Part shown: positions 26,415 to 35,440 of the stretch, piece after piece
Numbering within the stretch: position 1 is the first letter of the stretch
Layout of the letters: every line of letters begins with the position of its first letter
NCBI RefSeq assembly: GCF_014269285.1
Contig: NZ_JACOAF010000001.1
Location: forward strand, 175,514-239,513
Source of the DNA: Rufibacter sediminis
Lineage (GTDB): Bacteria; Bacteroidota; Bacteroidia; Cytophagales; Hymenobacteraceae
Direction: 5' to 3'
Length of the DNA: 64,000 nt
Translations under genes and position numbers: made by a program
The notes under the pieces: model-generated
Databases searched by the model: none
What the model was told of the DNA's origin: nothing
What the model saw: only the letters and a program-made list of their open reading frames with translations

Positions 26415-28823
26415 TTACTTCAGCACGATGATGGAAACGCCATCGCCGCCGCGCTCTATGTGTTCATCAGCCACACTGGCCACTTCCCGCAGGGTGCGCA
26501 CGTAGTCCCGGATGACCATCTTCAGAGCACCACTACCACGGCCGTGGATGATTTTCACCTCGGGCATGCCCAGCATGATGGCATCGTCCATAAAATTCAT
26601 CACGGTGGTCAAAGCTTCTTCGGCACGTTGGCCCCGCACGTCAAGCGTGTACTGGAAATCGGCCATGCGCTGGGTCACGTCCAGGCCTTTGGAAGGAGCG
26701 CCGGCGGTAGCCAGTTCCTTTTCCTTTTTGGCTTTTTCGCGCACCACATTGGGGTCAGGGCGTTCCAGTTTCTCCAGCTTCACAATGGTTTTCAGGCCTC
26801 CGAAGCTCACTTCCGCCGTCTTGCCTTTGATGGCCAATAGTTCACCCACCGAGTCCTGCCCGATCAAGGCCACGCGCTCGCCCGGCTGTAATGGTCCGGT
26901 TGGTACTGAGCCGTTGCGTTTGTACACCGGCTTGGGTTCGGGCGTAAGCTGCTCCTTGAATGTATCCAGTTGCTGACGGGCGGCTTTGGTTTGTTCCTTG
27001 TCGGCTTGGCTGCGTTTGATCTGCTCAATGGTGCTCTCAATCTGCTGGTTGGCATCTCTCAGCAGCAGCTTGGCTTGACCTTTGGCGGTCCGGATAATGT
27101 CCTGTTTGCTTTCCTCCAGGTGCTGTTTCAAAGCGGAGTATTCCTCTACCTGTTTCTGCAGTTTGCGCTCGTGTTTGGCCGCGGCCGCATTCTTGCGCTC
27201 CAGATCGGTTTTTTCCTGCTCCAGTTGCTCCAGCAGTTTGTCGTACCGGATCTTCTCCTTCCCTACCAGCGTACCCGCCTTGTCAATGATGTTCTTCGGC
27301 AAGCCGATTTTACGCGCAATTTCCAAGGCGAAGGAAGAACCCGGTTTCCCGATCTCCAGCTGATACAGCGGCTGCAACTCGGCGGGGTTATAGCGCATGG
27401 CCCCGTTCACGATGCCTTCGTTCTTCTCCGCAAAGTTCTTCAGGTTGGTGTAGTGGGTGGTGATCACGCCAAACACTTTCTGCTGGTGCAATTGGCCCAG
27501 CACCGCCTCGGCAATGGCGCCGCCCAAAGCCGGCTCCGTTCCCGTCCCGAACTCATCGATCAGCACCAATGACTTTTTATCGGCTAACAGCACGAACTGC
27601 TTCATGTTCTGCAGGTGCGAACTGTAGGTACTGAGGTCATTCTCAATGGATTGCTCATCGCCCATATCCAGGAACACGTCCCCGAACAAACCGGCTTCCG
27701 AGCCTTCGTCCACCGGAATCAGCAAACCGCACTGCAGCATGTACTGGAGCAGTCCCGCCGTTTTCATCGCTACTGATTTCCCCCCCGCGTTGGGCCCGGA
27801 GATCAGCAGAATGCGCTGCTCCTGGTCCAGGTCCAGGGATAACGGCACCGCTTTTTTGCCCTGCGCCTGTAAGGTCAGGTGCAGGATAGGGTGCCGGGCG
27901 TTCTTCCACTTCATAACCGGGCGTTTGTGCAGCGTGGGCATGATGGCCCCCAACCGATTCGCGACCACCGATTTGGCCCGGATAAAATCCAGCAAGGCTA
28001 AAAATTGGTACGCTTTGCGCAGGCCCGGCAAGTGGTGCCGCACCTGATTGGTCACGGCCGTCAACAACCGGATCAACTCGCGGTGGTAGGCGTTCTCCAG
28101 GTCTTTGATGTCGTTGTTCAGCTCAAAGACGCTCTCCGGCTCCAGGAACACGGTTTGGCCGGTAGCCGATTCATCGTGGATCAAACCTTTGATGCGGCGC
28201 TTGTACTCGGCAATCACCGGGATCACCAGACGGCCCCCACGGATGGTGGGCTCGGCATCCCCCGGCGTCCAACCCTCGTTTTTGGCGTGTCGCAGGATGC
28301 TGCTGATAGTCTTCCGGAGCTGCGTCTGCTGCCCGATCAAATCACGTTTCACGCGTTGCAGTTCCGGCGAGGCATCGTCTTTCACGGCTCCATTGTCGTC
28401 CACCAGCTTGTCCAGGGCGGCCACCAGTTGGCGGTCTACTTCCACGCCTTCGGTCAAAGCTTTCAGGGCGGGGTACTCCCCTTCCTCAGACTCCACAAAG
28501 AAGCCCAGCGCCTGCCGGATGGCCCGAAGCGACATCTTGACTTCAAACACGCCGCGCACTTCCAGAAATGCTCCTTCCAGAGAAGCGCGGTTCAGGTGCT
28601 CGGTCACGTCAAAGTAATAGCTGGAGGGGAAATCTTCGCCGGAGCGCAGGATGTTAGCAAACTCATGCGTTTGTTGCAACAGCCGTTGTACCAGGTCAAA
28701 GCGGTCCAGGAAAGACACGCGCTCTACAAACCTCCGCCCCAGGGGACTTAAACAGGCGTCAGACAACATCTCTCTGATCTGGCTGAACCCTATCTTCTGT
28801 TCAAAATTTGATGGGTATATCAA
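26415..28823 (-). CDS. mutS2: endonuclease MutS2
   Basis: 802 aa. MutS2 lacks the mismatch-binding domain of MutS; it binds branched DNA, limits recombination and in some bacteria rescues collided ribosomes. Walker A GPNAGGKS (343-350), ABC-type signature region DMGDEQSIENDLSTYSSH, Walker B LIDEFGTGTEP, a long coiled-coil about 515-620, KOW-like region, and a C-terminal Smr nuclease domain (LDVRGQRAEEAL, IIHGRGSGALK). The frame starts with TTG (IYPSNFEQKIGF follows); upstream in-frame codons contain no ATG or GTG before a TAG, so TTG is the likely start. A palindromic element lies just upstream (28853-28888). Confidence 0.94.
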   Translation of the reverse strand: MIYPSNFEQKIGFSQIREMLSDACLSPLGRRFVERVSFLDRFDLVQRLLQQTHEFANILRSGEDFPSSYYFDVTEHLNRASLEGAFLEVRGVFEVKMSLRAIRQALGFFVESEEGEYPALKALTEGVEVDRQLVAALDKLVDDNGAVKDDASPELQRVKRDLIGQQTQLRKTISSILRHAKNEGWTPGDAEPTIRGGRLVIPVIAEYKRRIKGLIHDESATGQTVFLEPESVFELNNDIKDLENAYHRELIRLLTAVTNQVRHHLPGLRKAYQFLALLDFIRAKSVVANRLGAIMPTLHKRPVMKWKNARHPILHLTLQAQGKKAVPLSLDLDQEQRILLISGPNAGGKSVAMKTAGLLQYMLQCGLLIPVDEGSEAGLFGDVFLDMGDEQSIENDLSTYSSHLQNMKQFVLLADKKSLVLIDEFGTGTEPALGGAIAEAVLGQLHQQKVFGVITTHYTNLKNFAEKNEGIVNGAMRYNPAELQPLYQLEIGKPGSSFALEIARKIGLPKNIIDKAGTLVGKEKIRYDKLLEQLEQEKTDLERKNAAAAKHERKLQKQVEEYSALKQHLEESKQDIIRTAKGQAKLLLRDANQQIESTIEQIKRSQADKEQTKAARQQLDTFKEQLTPEPKPVYKRNGSVPTGPLQPGERVALIGQDSVGELLAIKGKTAEVSFGGLKTIVKLEKLERPDPNVVREKAKKEKELATAGAPSKGLDVTQRMADFQYTLDVRGQRAEEALTTVMNFMDDAIMLGMPEVKIIHGRGSGALKMVIRDYVRTLREVASVADEHIERGGDGVSIIVLK

Positions 28824-28852
28824 GTCTTCGTTTTTTCTAGTTTTATTTTCTC

Positions 28853-28888
28853 GTTTTCTGCCCGATTTCGCAAAAGTAGTCTAAATAC
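28853..28888. repeat. palindromic element, degenerate
   Basis: GTTTTCTGCCC, ATTTCGCAAAA, GTCTAAATAC, upstream of the mutS2 TTG start. Confidence 0.6.
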
Positions 28889-28998
28889 GGGATTGGGCAG
28901 CATTTTAGAACATCGGCGGGCGACGGTATGTTCCGTGGTCTAATAGAATAATTATAGAGCTGCGTTAGTTAACATATTAATACAACCAAAGACGAACG

Positions 28999-29778
28999 TC
29001 AAAACTTCTCCTCTATTCCCAACCCGAACAACGCGTAGTCATACTTCACCGGATCTGCGGGGTCAAACTGCCGGAGGTTTTGGGTGAGTTCCTCGGCCAT
29101 GGCCCAGTCTGATTGGGTTCGCTCAATGAGGCCTAACTTGCGGGCCACACGTTGCACGTGCACATCACAGGGGCACACCAGATCAGCGGGGGACATCTGG
29201 TTCCAAATGCCGAAGTCTACTCCCTTATCATCTTGCCGCACCATCCAGCGTAGGTACATGTTGATGCGTTTACACGCCGATTTCTTGGCCGGGGTGGAAA
29301 TGTGCTTGCGGGTGCGGTGCGGAGCCTCGGGGAGGGAGAACACCAGGCTGTAGAAAAACTCCAATCGTGCTTTCTGGGACGTGATTGGTGCCGCCGGGTA
29401 CCCCACAAACGCCTCCTCCAGACTGGCATGCCGCTCATAAAACCACCGGAAGAAATACACCAGGTACAGCAGATCAGTGTCATTGAAGGTGCGGTGCTTG
29501 AAGCCGAGCAGTTGCTTCAGGTCATCGTCCTGATGCTGGGTGATGAATTGAAAGGGAGCATTGTCCATGCGCTGCAGCAGTTCCCGGCACTTGTTGATGA
29601 TGGTCTTCCGCTGGCCCCAGGCCAGAATGGCGGCAAAGAACCCGGCTATTTCTATGTCCTGCTTCCGTGTAAACAGGTGCGGAATGGAAACCGGGTCGTG
29701 TGGAATGAAGTCTGGGGTGTTGTACCGCTGGTAGCGGTCTTCCAGCAAAGCTTCCAGTTGGGCGGTGGTATAGGTCAT
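28999..29778 (-). CDS. TIGR02757 family (DUF2400) protein
   Basis: 259 aa, ATG start at 29778. Recognised by the family pattern ILAWGQRKTIINKCRELLQRM, SACKRINMYLRWMVR (the helix-hairpin-helix-like region) and LVCPCDVHVQRVARKLGL. The fold is reminiscent of DNA glycosylase helix-hairpin-helix proteins, but no activity has been established as far as I know. Lies downstream of mutS2 on no shared transcript: both are on the minus strand and this gene is upstream of mutS2, 175 bases away. Confidence 0.9.
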   Translation of the reverse strand: MTYTTAQLEALLEDRYQRYNTPDFIPHDPVSIPHLFTRKQDIEIAGFFAAILAWGQRKTIINKCRELLQRMDNAPFQFITQHQDDDLKQLLGFKHRTFNDTDLLYLVYFFRWFYERHASLEEAFVGYPAAPITSQKARLEFFYSLVFSLPEAPHRTRKHISTPAKKSACKRINMYLRWMVRQDDKGVDFGIWNQMSPADLVCPCDVHVQRVARKLGLIERTQSDWAMAEELTQNLRQFDPADPVKYDYALFGLGIEEKF

Positions 29779-29871
29779 CGAGTTACTTAAGAATGGGGAT
29801 TTGAGAACCAGGAAGGAAAAAGCATCAGAAGGTTTACCGCTTCATAACTGGTCTCACTTTGCAAGGTTTCA

Positions 29872-29940
29872 CTTGTTCCGTTTTCGGCCTGTTTTTATAA
29901 AAGAAGCCGAAAAATGAAAGAGGCAAAAGACGGAACCAAG
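29872..29940. repeat. palindromic element nested in a larger hairpin
   Basis: Core 29880-29915 (GTTTTCGGCC to GCCGAAAAA). Outer arms CTTGTTCCGTTTT and AAAAGACGGAACCAAG pair around it. Confidence 0.7.
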
Positions 29941-29949
29941 TTGGCTTCC

Positions 29950-29985
29950 GTTTTTTGCCTCTTTTCAGAAAAATGGCTTAGAAAC
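29950..29985. repeat. palindromic element
   Basis: GTTTTTTGCC, TTTTCAGAAAA, GGCTTAGAAAC, directly after the stop of the LysM gene (minus strand). Confidence 0.75.
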
Positions 29986-29987
29986 GC

Positions 29988-31010
29988 CTAGGGCATGTAA
30001 GACACCTCCACTCTGAAGCGCTTGTCTACGGCACCAATTTGCTGGCAGGCTTTTCTGGAGAGCTTCACCACCACTTTGTCATTGTCGCCGGTGGCGGGCA
30101 GTTTACCGATGACGCGCACGTACACGGTCTGGTCATTCATGGGGTTCTTCACCGCCATGATGGTACCCACCGGAGCCGATTTATGCAAAGCCAGAAACTT
30201 GTTCGCATCGGTACGGGTTTCGATCTGCTCGGCCATGCCGCTCTCGTTGATCCGGGAAACGTATTCCGAGGTTTTAGAGGCGGCGGGTTTGTCTTCGTCT
30301 GCCTCGGCTTTAGCCGGAGCTGGAGTTGTAGTTTTGGCCGTGGTGGCTACCGGGGCGGTGCTGGTGGCGGGTTGCTTGGCCGGTGTAGCGGCAGCGGCAG
30401 TGTTGGTGGCAGGCTGCTTGGCGGTGGTGACCACGTCATCTGACTCGGGCACGTACACTTTGCTGGCGGTTTGGGTCCCGCTGGCTTGCGCCGGAGCTTT
30501 GGCTCCCACGCCCACAATCATCTTCTGCCCTACTTTTACAGTAGACGAGGTTAGGTTATTCCACTTCTTCAGGTCGTCAATGCTCACCTGGTGCAGGTTG
30601 GCGATGGAGAACATGGTCTGACGGGCCTGCACCGTGTGGATTTTGTTTCCCTTGGCGTCTACCTCGTACGTACGGTTCGCGGCGGGGCTGGCCACAGGAG
30701 TTTCAGCGGCGGCAGAAGTAGTGACTGCGGCGGTACTGGTGCTGCCCGCTCTCATGGGAATGAGTACCGTTTGCCCCACAATCAGTGATTTGTTTACATT
30801 TTTATTTACGGCCACAATCTGGTCTACGCCAACGGCGTACTTGCGGGCCAAGCCATACAGGGTTTCGCCGGGCGTTACTTTGTGGGTGATGTAGGTTTTC
30901 CCGTTCTGGACTTTAACCCCGGTGGAATCTCGGGGGAACAATGTCTCGGCGGAGGCGGCGCCATACGAAACCAGAAGACATCCCAAAACAAACACAAACT
31001 TCTTTAACAT
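29988..31010 (-). CDS. secreted LysM protein with RlpA-like C-terminal domain
   Basis: 340 aa. Signal peptide ends near SAETLF. First LysM about 44-87 (KVTPGETLYGLARKYAVGVD), second about 123-167 (TVQARQTMFSIANLHQVSID); both bind peptidoglycan glycan strands. A Thr/Ala/Pro-rich linker (about 185-245) precedes a C-terminal double-psi beta-barrel-like domain (ALHKSAPVGTIMAVKNPMN, VRVIGKLPATGDNDKVVVKL) similar to RlpA. Likely a periplasmic or cell-wall-associated protein; a lytic activity is not proven because many such domains lack the catalytic Asp/His. The gene lies downstream of topB on the same strand, 230 bases apart, and is followed by two palindromic elements. Confidence 0.9.
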   Translation of the reverse strand: MLKKFVFVLGCLLVSYGAASAETLFPRDSTGVKVQNGKTYITHKVTPGETLYGLARKYAVGVDQIVAVNKNVNKSLIVGQTVLIPMRAGSTSTAAVTTSAAAETPVASPAANRTYEVDAKGNKIHTVQARQTMFSIANLHQVSIDDLKKWNNLTSSTVKVGQKMIVGVGAKAPAQASGTQTASKVYVPESDDVVTTAKQPATNTAAAATPAKQPATSTAPVATTAKTTTPAPAKAEADEDKPAASKTSEYVSRINESGMAEQIETRTDANKFLALHKSAPVGTIMAVKNPMNDQTVYVRVIGKLPATGDNDKVVVKLSRKACQQIGAVDKRFRVEVSYMP

Positions 31011-31178
31011 GGACTCTACTTCTTTTAATCAATAAAAAACCGGAGAAGTACCTTTATGATTGATCCCGGATCTTCAGCCACGGCGGGCATGTTTTCCGTA
31101 AATTCTGGCCACTTCCCTTTCTCTCAGACTTCCTCAGAACGGCAAAATGTCCCTTCTAAGTCTCTTGTGAGGGTGTAA

Positions 31179-31199
31179 GTTACCAAAAAAATTGGTAAC
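31179..31199 (-). terminator. possible terminator after topB
   Basis: GTTACCAA and TTGGTAAC form an 8-bp stem with a five-base A loop, 42 bases past the topB stop on the minus strand. No T-run after it, so it may instead be part of the leader of the LysM gene. Confidence 0.4.
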
Positions 31200-31217
31200 C
31201 TTCTCTCTTCCTTTTCC

Positions 31218-31247
31218 GTTTAGCGCAGTCCTCAAAAGGCTTAGAAC
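31218..31247. repeat. palindromic element, strongly degenerate
   Basis: GTTTAGCGC..GGCTTAGAAC, covering the topB stop codon. Shorter than the core; uncertain. Confidence 0.35.
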
Positions 31248-33703
31248 TGGTAAACGACTTTGTACTCTTCGTTCAGTTTCAAGGCTGCTTCAAATTTGTT
31301 GCCAGTTTTGGGCGAGGTGAAGCCTTTGATCTTACCGGTCTTGCCTTTCAGGATCAAAGCCTGAATCTGACTCTCGGAAAGCGTTTTTCCGTGCAGTTCA
31401 AAAGGCACCATGAACTGGCATCCTTCCCGGAAGCGGCTGCACCCGTAGGCGGTTTTGCCTTTCAGCATCTGGCCCTGGCTACACTTCGGGCAGATCATCA
31501 CCACCGGCTTCTGGACCTTGGCCTCTGCCCTTTCCAGCTGTAGTTCATGCGTGGGGGACAACACAAAGGCCGCATCGTACTTCTCCCCCGAGGTCTCGTC
31601 CACAAATCCTTTCACCACCGGGCTTTTGCCTTTCTTCAGAAGCGCCTGCACCTGCTTTTCGGCCAGCGGCTTGCCCTGGAAATTCATGGGCAACCGGAAC
31701 GTACAGCCCTCCCGGAAACGGGCGCAGCCGTACGCCTGGCTCCCTTTCAGGATATGGCCGGCCCCGCAGGACGGGCACGCGCCCAATCCGCTCGTGGGAG
31801 CGGCGGCGTTTTTGGCCTCTTTTTTCGTTTTCTCCCCTTTTTTGACGGGCTCCTTTTCCTGCGGTTGGGCAGCAGTTTCAGTGGGTTGCAGGGTTACTTT
31901 GTGGGTATCCTGCTTTACTTCCTGCACCATTTCCCACACCAGCCCTTTTAGTTCCTGCAAGAAATCATCGGCGGAGAACTCGCCGCCTTCAATCTGCCGC
32001 AGCTTTTTCTCCCACTGCCCTGTCATCTCCGCAGATTTGAGCGTGGGGTTCTTGATGACCTGAATCAGGTCGATACCCATCTGGGTGGGCAGTATTTTCT
32101 TTTTCTCCTTCCGGATGTAGTTGCGTTTGAACAGTGTTTCGATGATGGCGGCCCGGGTAGAAGGCCTCCCGATGCCGTTTTCCTTGAGGGCTTCCTTCAG
32201 TTCATCGTCTTCCACCTGTTTGCCGGCGGTTTCCATGGAGCGCAGCAGCGTGGCCTCGGTGAAATCCTTGGGCGGACTGGTAGATTTACGCTCCAGCAAA
32301 GGCTCGTGCGGACCACGTTCGCCGGCATCAAAGTGCGGCAATACGGCCAGATCCTCTTCCTTCTCCTCGCCTTCGGCCCCGGGCTTGGCGGCAGGTTTGG
32401 GAGCCGCGGGGTTTTCCTCAGGGCCATACACCACGCGCCAGCCGGGCTCCAGAATCTGCTTCCCCTTCGCCCGAAACGCATGTTGCGCCGCCTCGCCGTT
32501 CACCACCGTGTTGCTTACAATACAGTCTGGGTAAAACGCCGCGATGAACCGCTTGGCTACCACGTCAAACACCTTCGCCTCGGTCCCGAACAGCCCGCGA
32601 GCCTCAGAACCGGTGGGAATGATGGCGTGGTGATCGGTGACTTTGTTGTTATTGAAAACCTTCGCTGATTTTCTGATTTTCTTGCCCAGCAATTCCTGGG
32701 TGAGGTGCTGGTAGCCCGTGAGACCACTTAAGATAGAAGGAATCTTGGGGTAAATGTCATCGGGGAGGAACGTGGTGTCTACCCTGGGATAACTGACCAC
32801 CTTTTTCTCGTACAGACTCTGCACCGTTTTCAGGGTCTCATCCGCTGACATCCCGAATTTATTGTTGCACTCCACCTGCAAAGACGTTAGGTCAAACAGC
32901 CGGGGCGAGCTCTCGGTGCCGCGTTTGGTTTCCACGTCCTTGATCTCAAACTCAGAGGGCCTGATCTGCTCCAGAATTTCCAGGGCTTTGGCCTCGTCTT
33001 TGAATCGGCCCGAGGTGCTGCTGAAGGTCACCTCGCGGTACACGGTCTTCAGTTCCCAGAAAGGCTCTGACTTGAAGTTCTGGATCTCCAGGTGCCGGTG
33101 CACGATCATGGCCAGCGTAGGCGTCTGCACCCGGCCCAGGGAAAGCAGCTGCCGCCCCTGCGCGTACTTCACGGTAAACAAACGGGTGGCGTTGATGCCC
33201 AGGAGCCAGTCACCGATGGCGCGGCTTTTCCCGGCCTGGTACAACTGGTCAAACTCCTTGCCGTCACGCAACTGCGCGAATCCCTGCCGGATGGCTTCCT
33301 CGGTCAGCGACGAAATCCAGAGGCGTTTGAACGGTTTGCGGTACTTGGCCTGGTGCAAAACCCAGCGCTGGATAACCTCCCCTTCCTGCCCGGCATCTCC
33401 GCAGTTGATCACTTCCTCGGCGCTGTCCAGTAAGGTCTGGATGATCTTGAATTGTTGCTCTACCCCTTTGTTGCTGATGAGTTTGATGTCAAACCGGTCT
33501 GGCACCAACGGCAGGTCTGGCAGGTACCAGCGTTTCCAGTTGGGGTTGTAGTCATCTGGTTCGCAGAGCTGGCAAAAGTGCCCGAAGGTCCACGTGACCT
33601 GGTACCCATTGCCCTCAAAATAGCCGTTCATCTTGGTTTTGGCACCAATGACGTGGGCAATCTCACGGGCTACGCTAGGTTTTTCGGCGATGCAGAGTTT
33701 CAA
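31241..33703 (-). CDS. topB: DNA topoisomerase III
   Basis: 820 aa. Type IA topoisomerase that decatenates DNA and resolves recombination intermediates. Toprim domain at the N-terminus (KLCIAEKPSVAREIAHVIG; acidic DAGQEGE at 103-109), SLGRVQTPTLAMIV, and the catalytic Tyr305 in SYPRVDTTFLP. The C-terminus has two tandem zinc-ribbon-like repeats (CPSCGAGHILKG..CARFREGC and CPKCSQGQMLKG..CSRFREGC), each followed by a toprim-C module. The start codon is TTG at 33703-33701, and it lies inside a palindromic element; an in-frame TGA is just upstream. A degenerate copy covers the stop. Confidence 0.93.
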   Translation of the reverse strand: MKLCIAEKPSVAREIAHVIGAKTKMNGYFEGNGYQVTWTFGHFCQLCEPDDYNPNWKRWYLPDLPLVPDRFDIKLISNKGVEQQFKIIQTLLDSAEEVINCGDAGQEGEVIQRWVLHQAKYRKPFKRLWISSLTEEAIRQGFAQLRDGKEFDQLYQAGKSRAIGDWLLGINATRLFTVKYAQGRQLLSLGRVQTPTLAMIVHRHLEIQNFKSEPFWELKTVYREVTFSSTSGRFKDEAKALEILEQIRPSEFEIKDVETKRGTESSPRLFDLTSLQVECNNKFGMSADETLKTVQSLYEKKVVSYPRVDTTFLPDDIYPKIPSILSGLTGYQHLTQELLGKKIRKSAKVFNNNKVTDHHAIIPTGSEARGLFGTEAKVFDVVAKRFIAAFYPDCIVSNTVVNGEAAQHAFRAKGKQILEPGWRVVYGPEENPAAPKPAAKPGAEGEEKEEDLAVLPHFDAGERGPHEPLLERKSTSPPKDFTEATLLRSMETAGKQVEDDELKEALKENGIGRPSTRAAIIETLFKRNYIRKEKKKILPTQMGIDLIQVIKNPTLKSAEMTGQWEKKLRQIEGGEFSADDFLQELKGLVWEMVQEVKQDTHKVTLQPTETAAQPQEKEPVKKGEKTKKEAKNAAAPTSGLGACPSCGAGHILKGSQAYGCARFREGCTFRLPMNFQGKPLAEKQVQALLKKGKSPVVKGFVDETSGEKYDAAFVLSPTHELQLERAEAKVQKPVVMICPKCSQGQMLKGKTAYGCSRFREGCQFMVPFELHGKTLSESQIQALILKGKTGKIKGFTSPKTGNKFEAALKLNEEYKVVYQF

Positions 33704-33732
33704 GGCTTTTTTTCTAAAAACAGGTCAAAAAC
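33697..33732. repeat. palindromic element containing the topB start codon
   Basis: GTTTCAAGGC, TTTTCTAAAAA, GGTCAAAAAC. On the minus strand the TTG start lies inside the right arm. Confidence 0.75.
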
Positions 33733-34015
33733 AAACCACAAAGGTACGCAAAATTGAAGGCCTATGCCAATTTAGACGCTCTGCCAGCCATATAGCACTT
33801 TACCTATGTACTACAAATTTCTCACTACTCCATCGATTTCCTTTATAAATTCACTATCAACCTTTTACCACCCCTGCAACACCTTACAACCGTTAGGAAA
33901 ACAGACCAATATTTAGTATTTATACTTAACCCAGGCAAAATGGACTCGTATACAGGAACCGATGCCTTTAGTGGCATCTGAAGAATCCATCATTCACCTT
34001 TAACTAGATACAACT
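33733..34015. other. gap between divergent topB and the low-complexity gene
   Basis: About 280 bases, AT-rich (particularly 33830-33930), with no gene. It should hold the promoters of both divergent genes. I cannot place a consensus -7 box with confidence. Confidence 0.4.
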
Positions 34016-35359
34016 ATGAGAAATCACGGAATGGGGTACGATGCGTTTAACTCGTATCGCTCTGGACATGAAAACACCAATCGTAGTGAATGGGGCAGCT
34101 TGGGCAACCGCATGGAAGGCCAAGGCAATAAAGATTATCAGTCTTACGGCGGCAGCAACAACCGCGGCAACTCCGGTGAACGCGGCGAAAGCAACTTCAC
34201 CAGCCAGGGAGGTTCCGTTTTCAGCGGCAACCTAGGCGACCGTCAGGATAACCACTACAGCAGCCAAGGATCTAACTACGGCGGAAACCAATACCGCACC
34301 GGAAACCAAAGTGACCAGAACAGAAGCGGCACCAGCGGCCAGTACGGCAGCAGCAGCGGCTGGAGCGGACACTCTATGCAGGACAACAACAACAACATGC
34401 GCAGCGGCTCCTCCAACCAGGGAGGCTATGGCTCTTCCATGGGCAGCCAAGGCAGCTACGGTTCCCATAACTCAGGATCAAACCAAGGCTCGTCTAACTA
34501 CGGTTCTTCCAACTACGGATCATCGAACCAAGGTTCCCGTGGCGGGTCAAACTACGGCCAAAGCGGCTCCTCCAACACAGGGGGTTCTTCCTCTAACATA
34601 GGCACCTACGGCGGGGCCCGTTCTGGCTATGCCGGATCATCTTCCGGAAACACCTCTGGCGGCGCGCTGGACAGAGGCAACGCTTACGGCAACTACGGCA
34701 ACTCCAATGATTTCCGCGGATCAGGTTCTGGCTACGGAACTTCAAATTACGGGAGCCAGCGCGGCGGACAGTCATCCGGTTCCTCCAACTACGGCGGATC
34801 TTATGGCCACAGCGGGTCTTCGTATGGGAACAATTCCGAGTCTTCTTACGGGCAGTCTTCCAGAGGCGGTTCTGGCTACGGAATGAGCGGCAACTCAGGC
34901 ATGGGCAATTCCTCATCGGGAATGAACAGAGGCGCCAACTCCTGGGACAATGACCGTCACTCTGGCGGTTCTACCAACCTATATGGAACCAACAACCAAA
35001 GCAACTACCGCAGCGGCAGCAGCAACAACAGCTGGATGAACGACCATGACGACCACGATCATGCCCGTTTCAGCCATGGCAATGCCAACGAAAACCGTTA
35101 TTCTGATGACTACAGCCATCCGTCTAACATGAACCGTGGCAACCAGTACGACCAGGACCGGTACAGCCACAACCGCAGCCATGACAGCCACCAGGACAAT
35201 GACCAGGAAGAAGGCTTCTTCGAAAGAATTGGCCATGGCATCAAAGATGCCTGGAACAGCATAGCCGGTGACGATGACAACAATGACAATAACCGCCGTG
35301 GTTCTGCCGGTGGCCCTCCGTACAACTACGGGGCCGGCTCTAACAACGCCGGTTGGTAA
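34016..35359 (+). CDS. Gly/Ser/Asn/Tyr-rich low-complexity protein
   Basis: 447 aa, no signal peptide and no membrane segment. From residue 10 to about 340 it is made almost only of G, S, N, Y and Q in short motifs such as SNYGSS, SGYG and GGSNYG, a composition like prion-like RNA-binding domains (FUS-type). Residues 340-390 are rich in His, Asp and Asn (NDHDDHDHARFSH). A short C-terminal module (EGFFERIGHGIKDAWNSIAG) looks amphipathic and is followed by an acidic then Gly/Asn tail. The reading frame is intact with a clear stop and terminator, so it is a real gene. Similar low-complexity proteins occur in related genomes, in my memory often with stress-linked genes, but function is unknown. 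Confidence 0.82.
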   Translation: MRNHGMGYDAFNSYRSGHENTNRSEWGSLGNRMEGQGNKDYQSYGGSNNRGNSGERGESNFTSQGGSVFSGNLGDRQDNHYSSQGSNYGGNQYRTGNQSDQNRSGTSGQYGSSSGWSGHSMQDNNNNMRSGSSNQGGYGSSMGSQGSYGSHNSGSNQGSSNYGSSNYGSSNQGSRGGSNYGQSGSSNTGGSSSNIGTYGGARSGYAGSSSGNTSGGALDRGNAYGNYGNSNDFRGSGSGYGTSNYGSQRGGQSSGSSNYGGSYGHSGSSYGNNSESSYGQSSRGGSGYGMSGNSGMGNSSSGMNRGANSWDNDRHSGGSTNLYGTNNQSNYRSGSSNNSWMNDHDDHDHARFSHGNANENRYSDDYSHPSNMNRGNQYDQDRYSHNRSHDSHQDNDQEEGFFERIGHGIKDAWNSIAGDDDNNDNNRRGSAGGPPYNYGAGSNNAGW

Positions 35360-35381
35360 TCACCCCTCCTTTTTAGGGAAA

Positions 35382-35415
35382 AAGAAAGCCCCGCCAATAT
35401 GGCGGGGCTTTCTTG
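35382..35415. terminator. bidirectional terminator between convergent genes
   Basis: AAGAAAGCCCCGCC and GGCGGGGCTTTCTT pair perfectly around AATAT; T-rich on both sides. Serves the low-complexity gene and the carbonic anhydrase gene. Confidence 0.9.
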
Positions 35416-35440
35416 CTCTAGAACAAAATCAGGGAAACTA

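Noticed and set aside
34016..35359. The Gly/Ser-rich gene as a DNA tandem-repeat artefact
   Set aside because: The DNA units are irregular and codon choice varies; one long intact frame with start, stop and terminator supports a gene.
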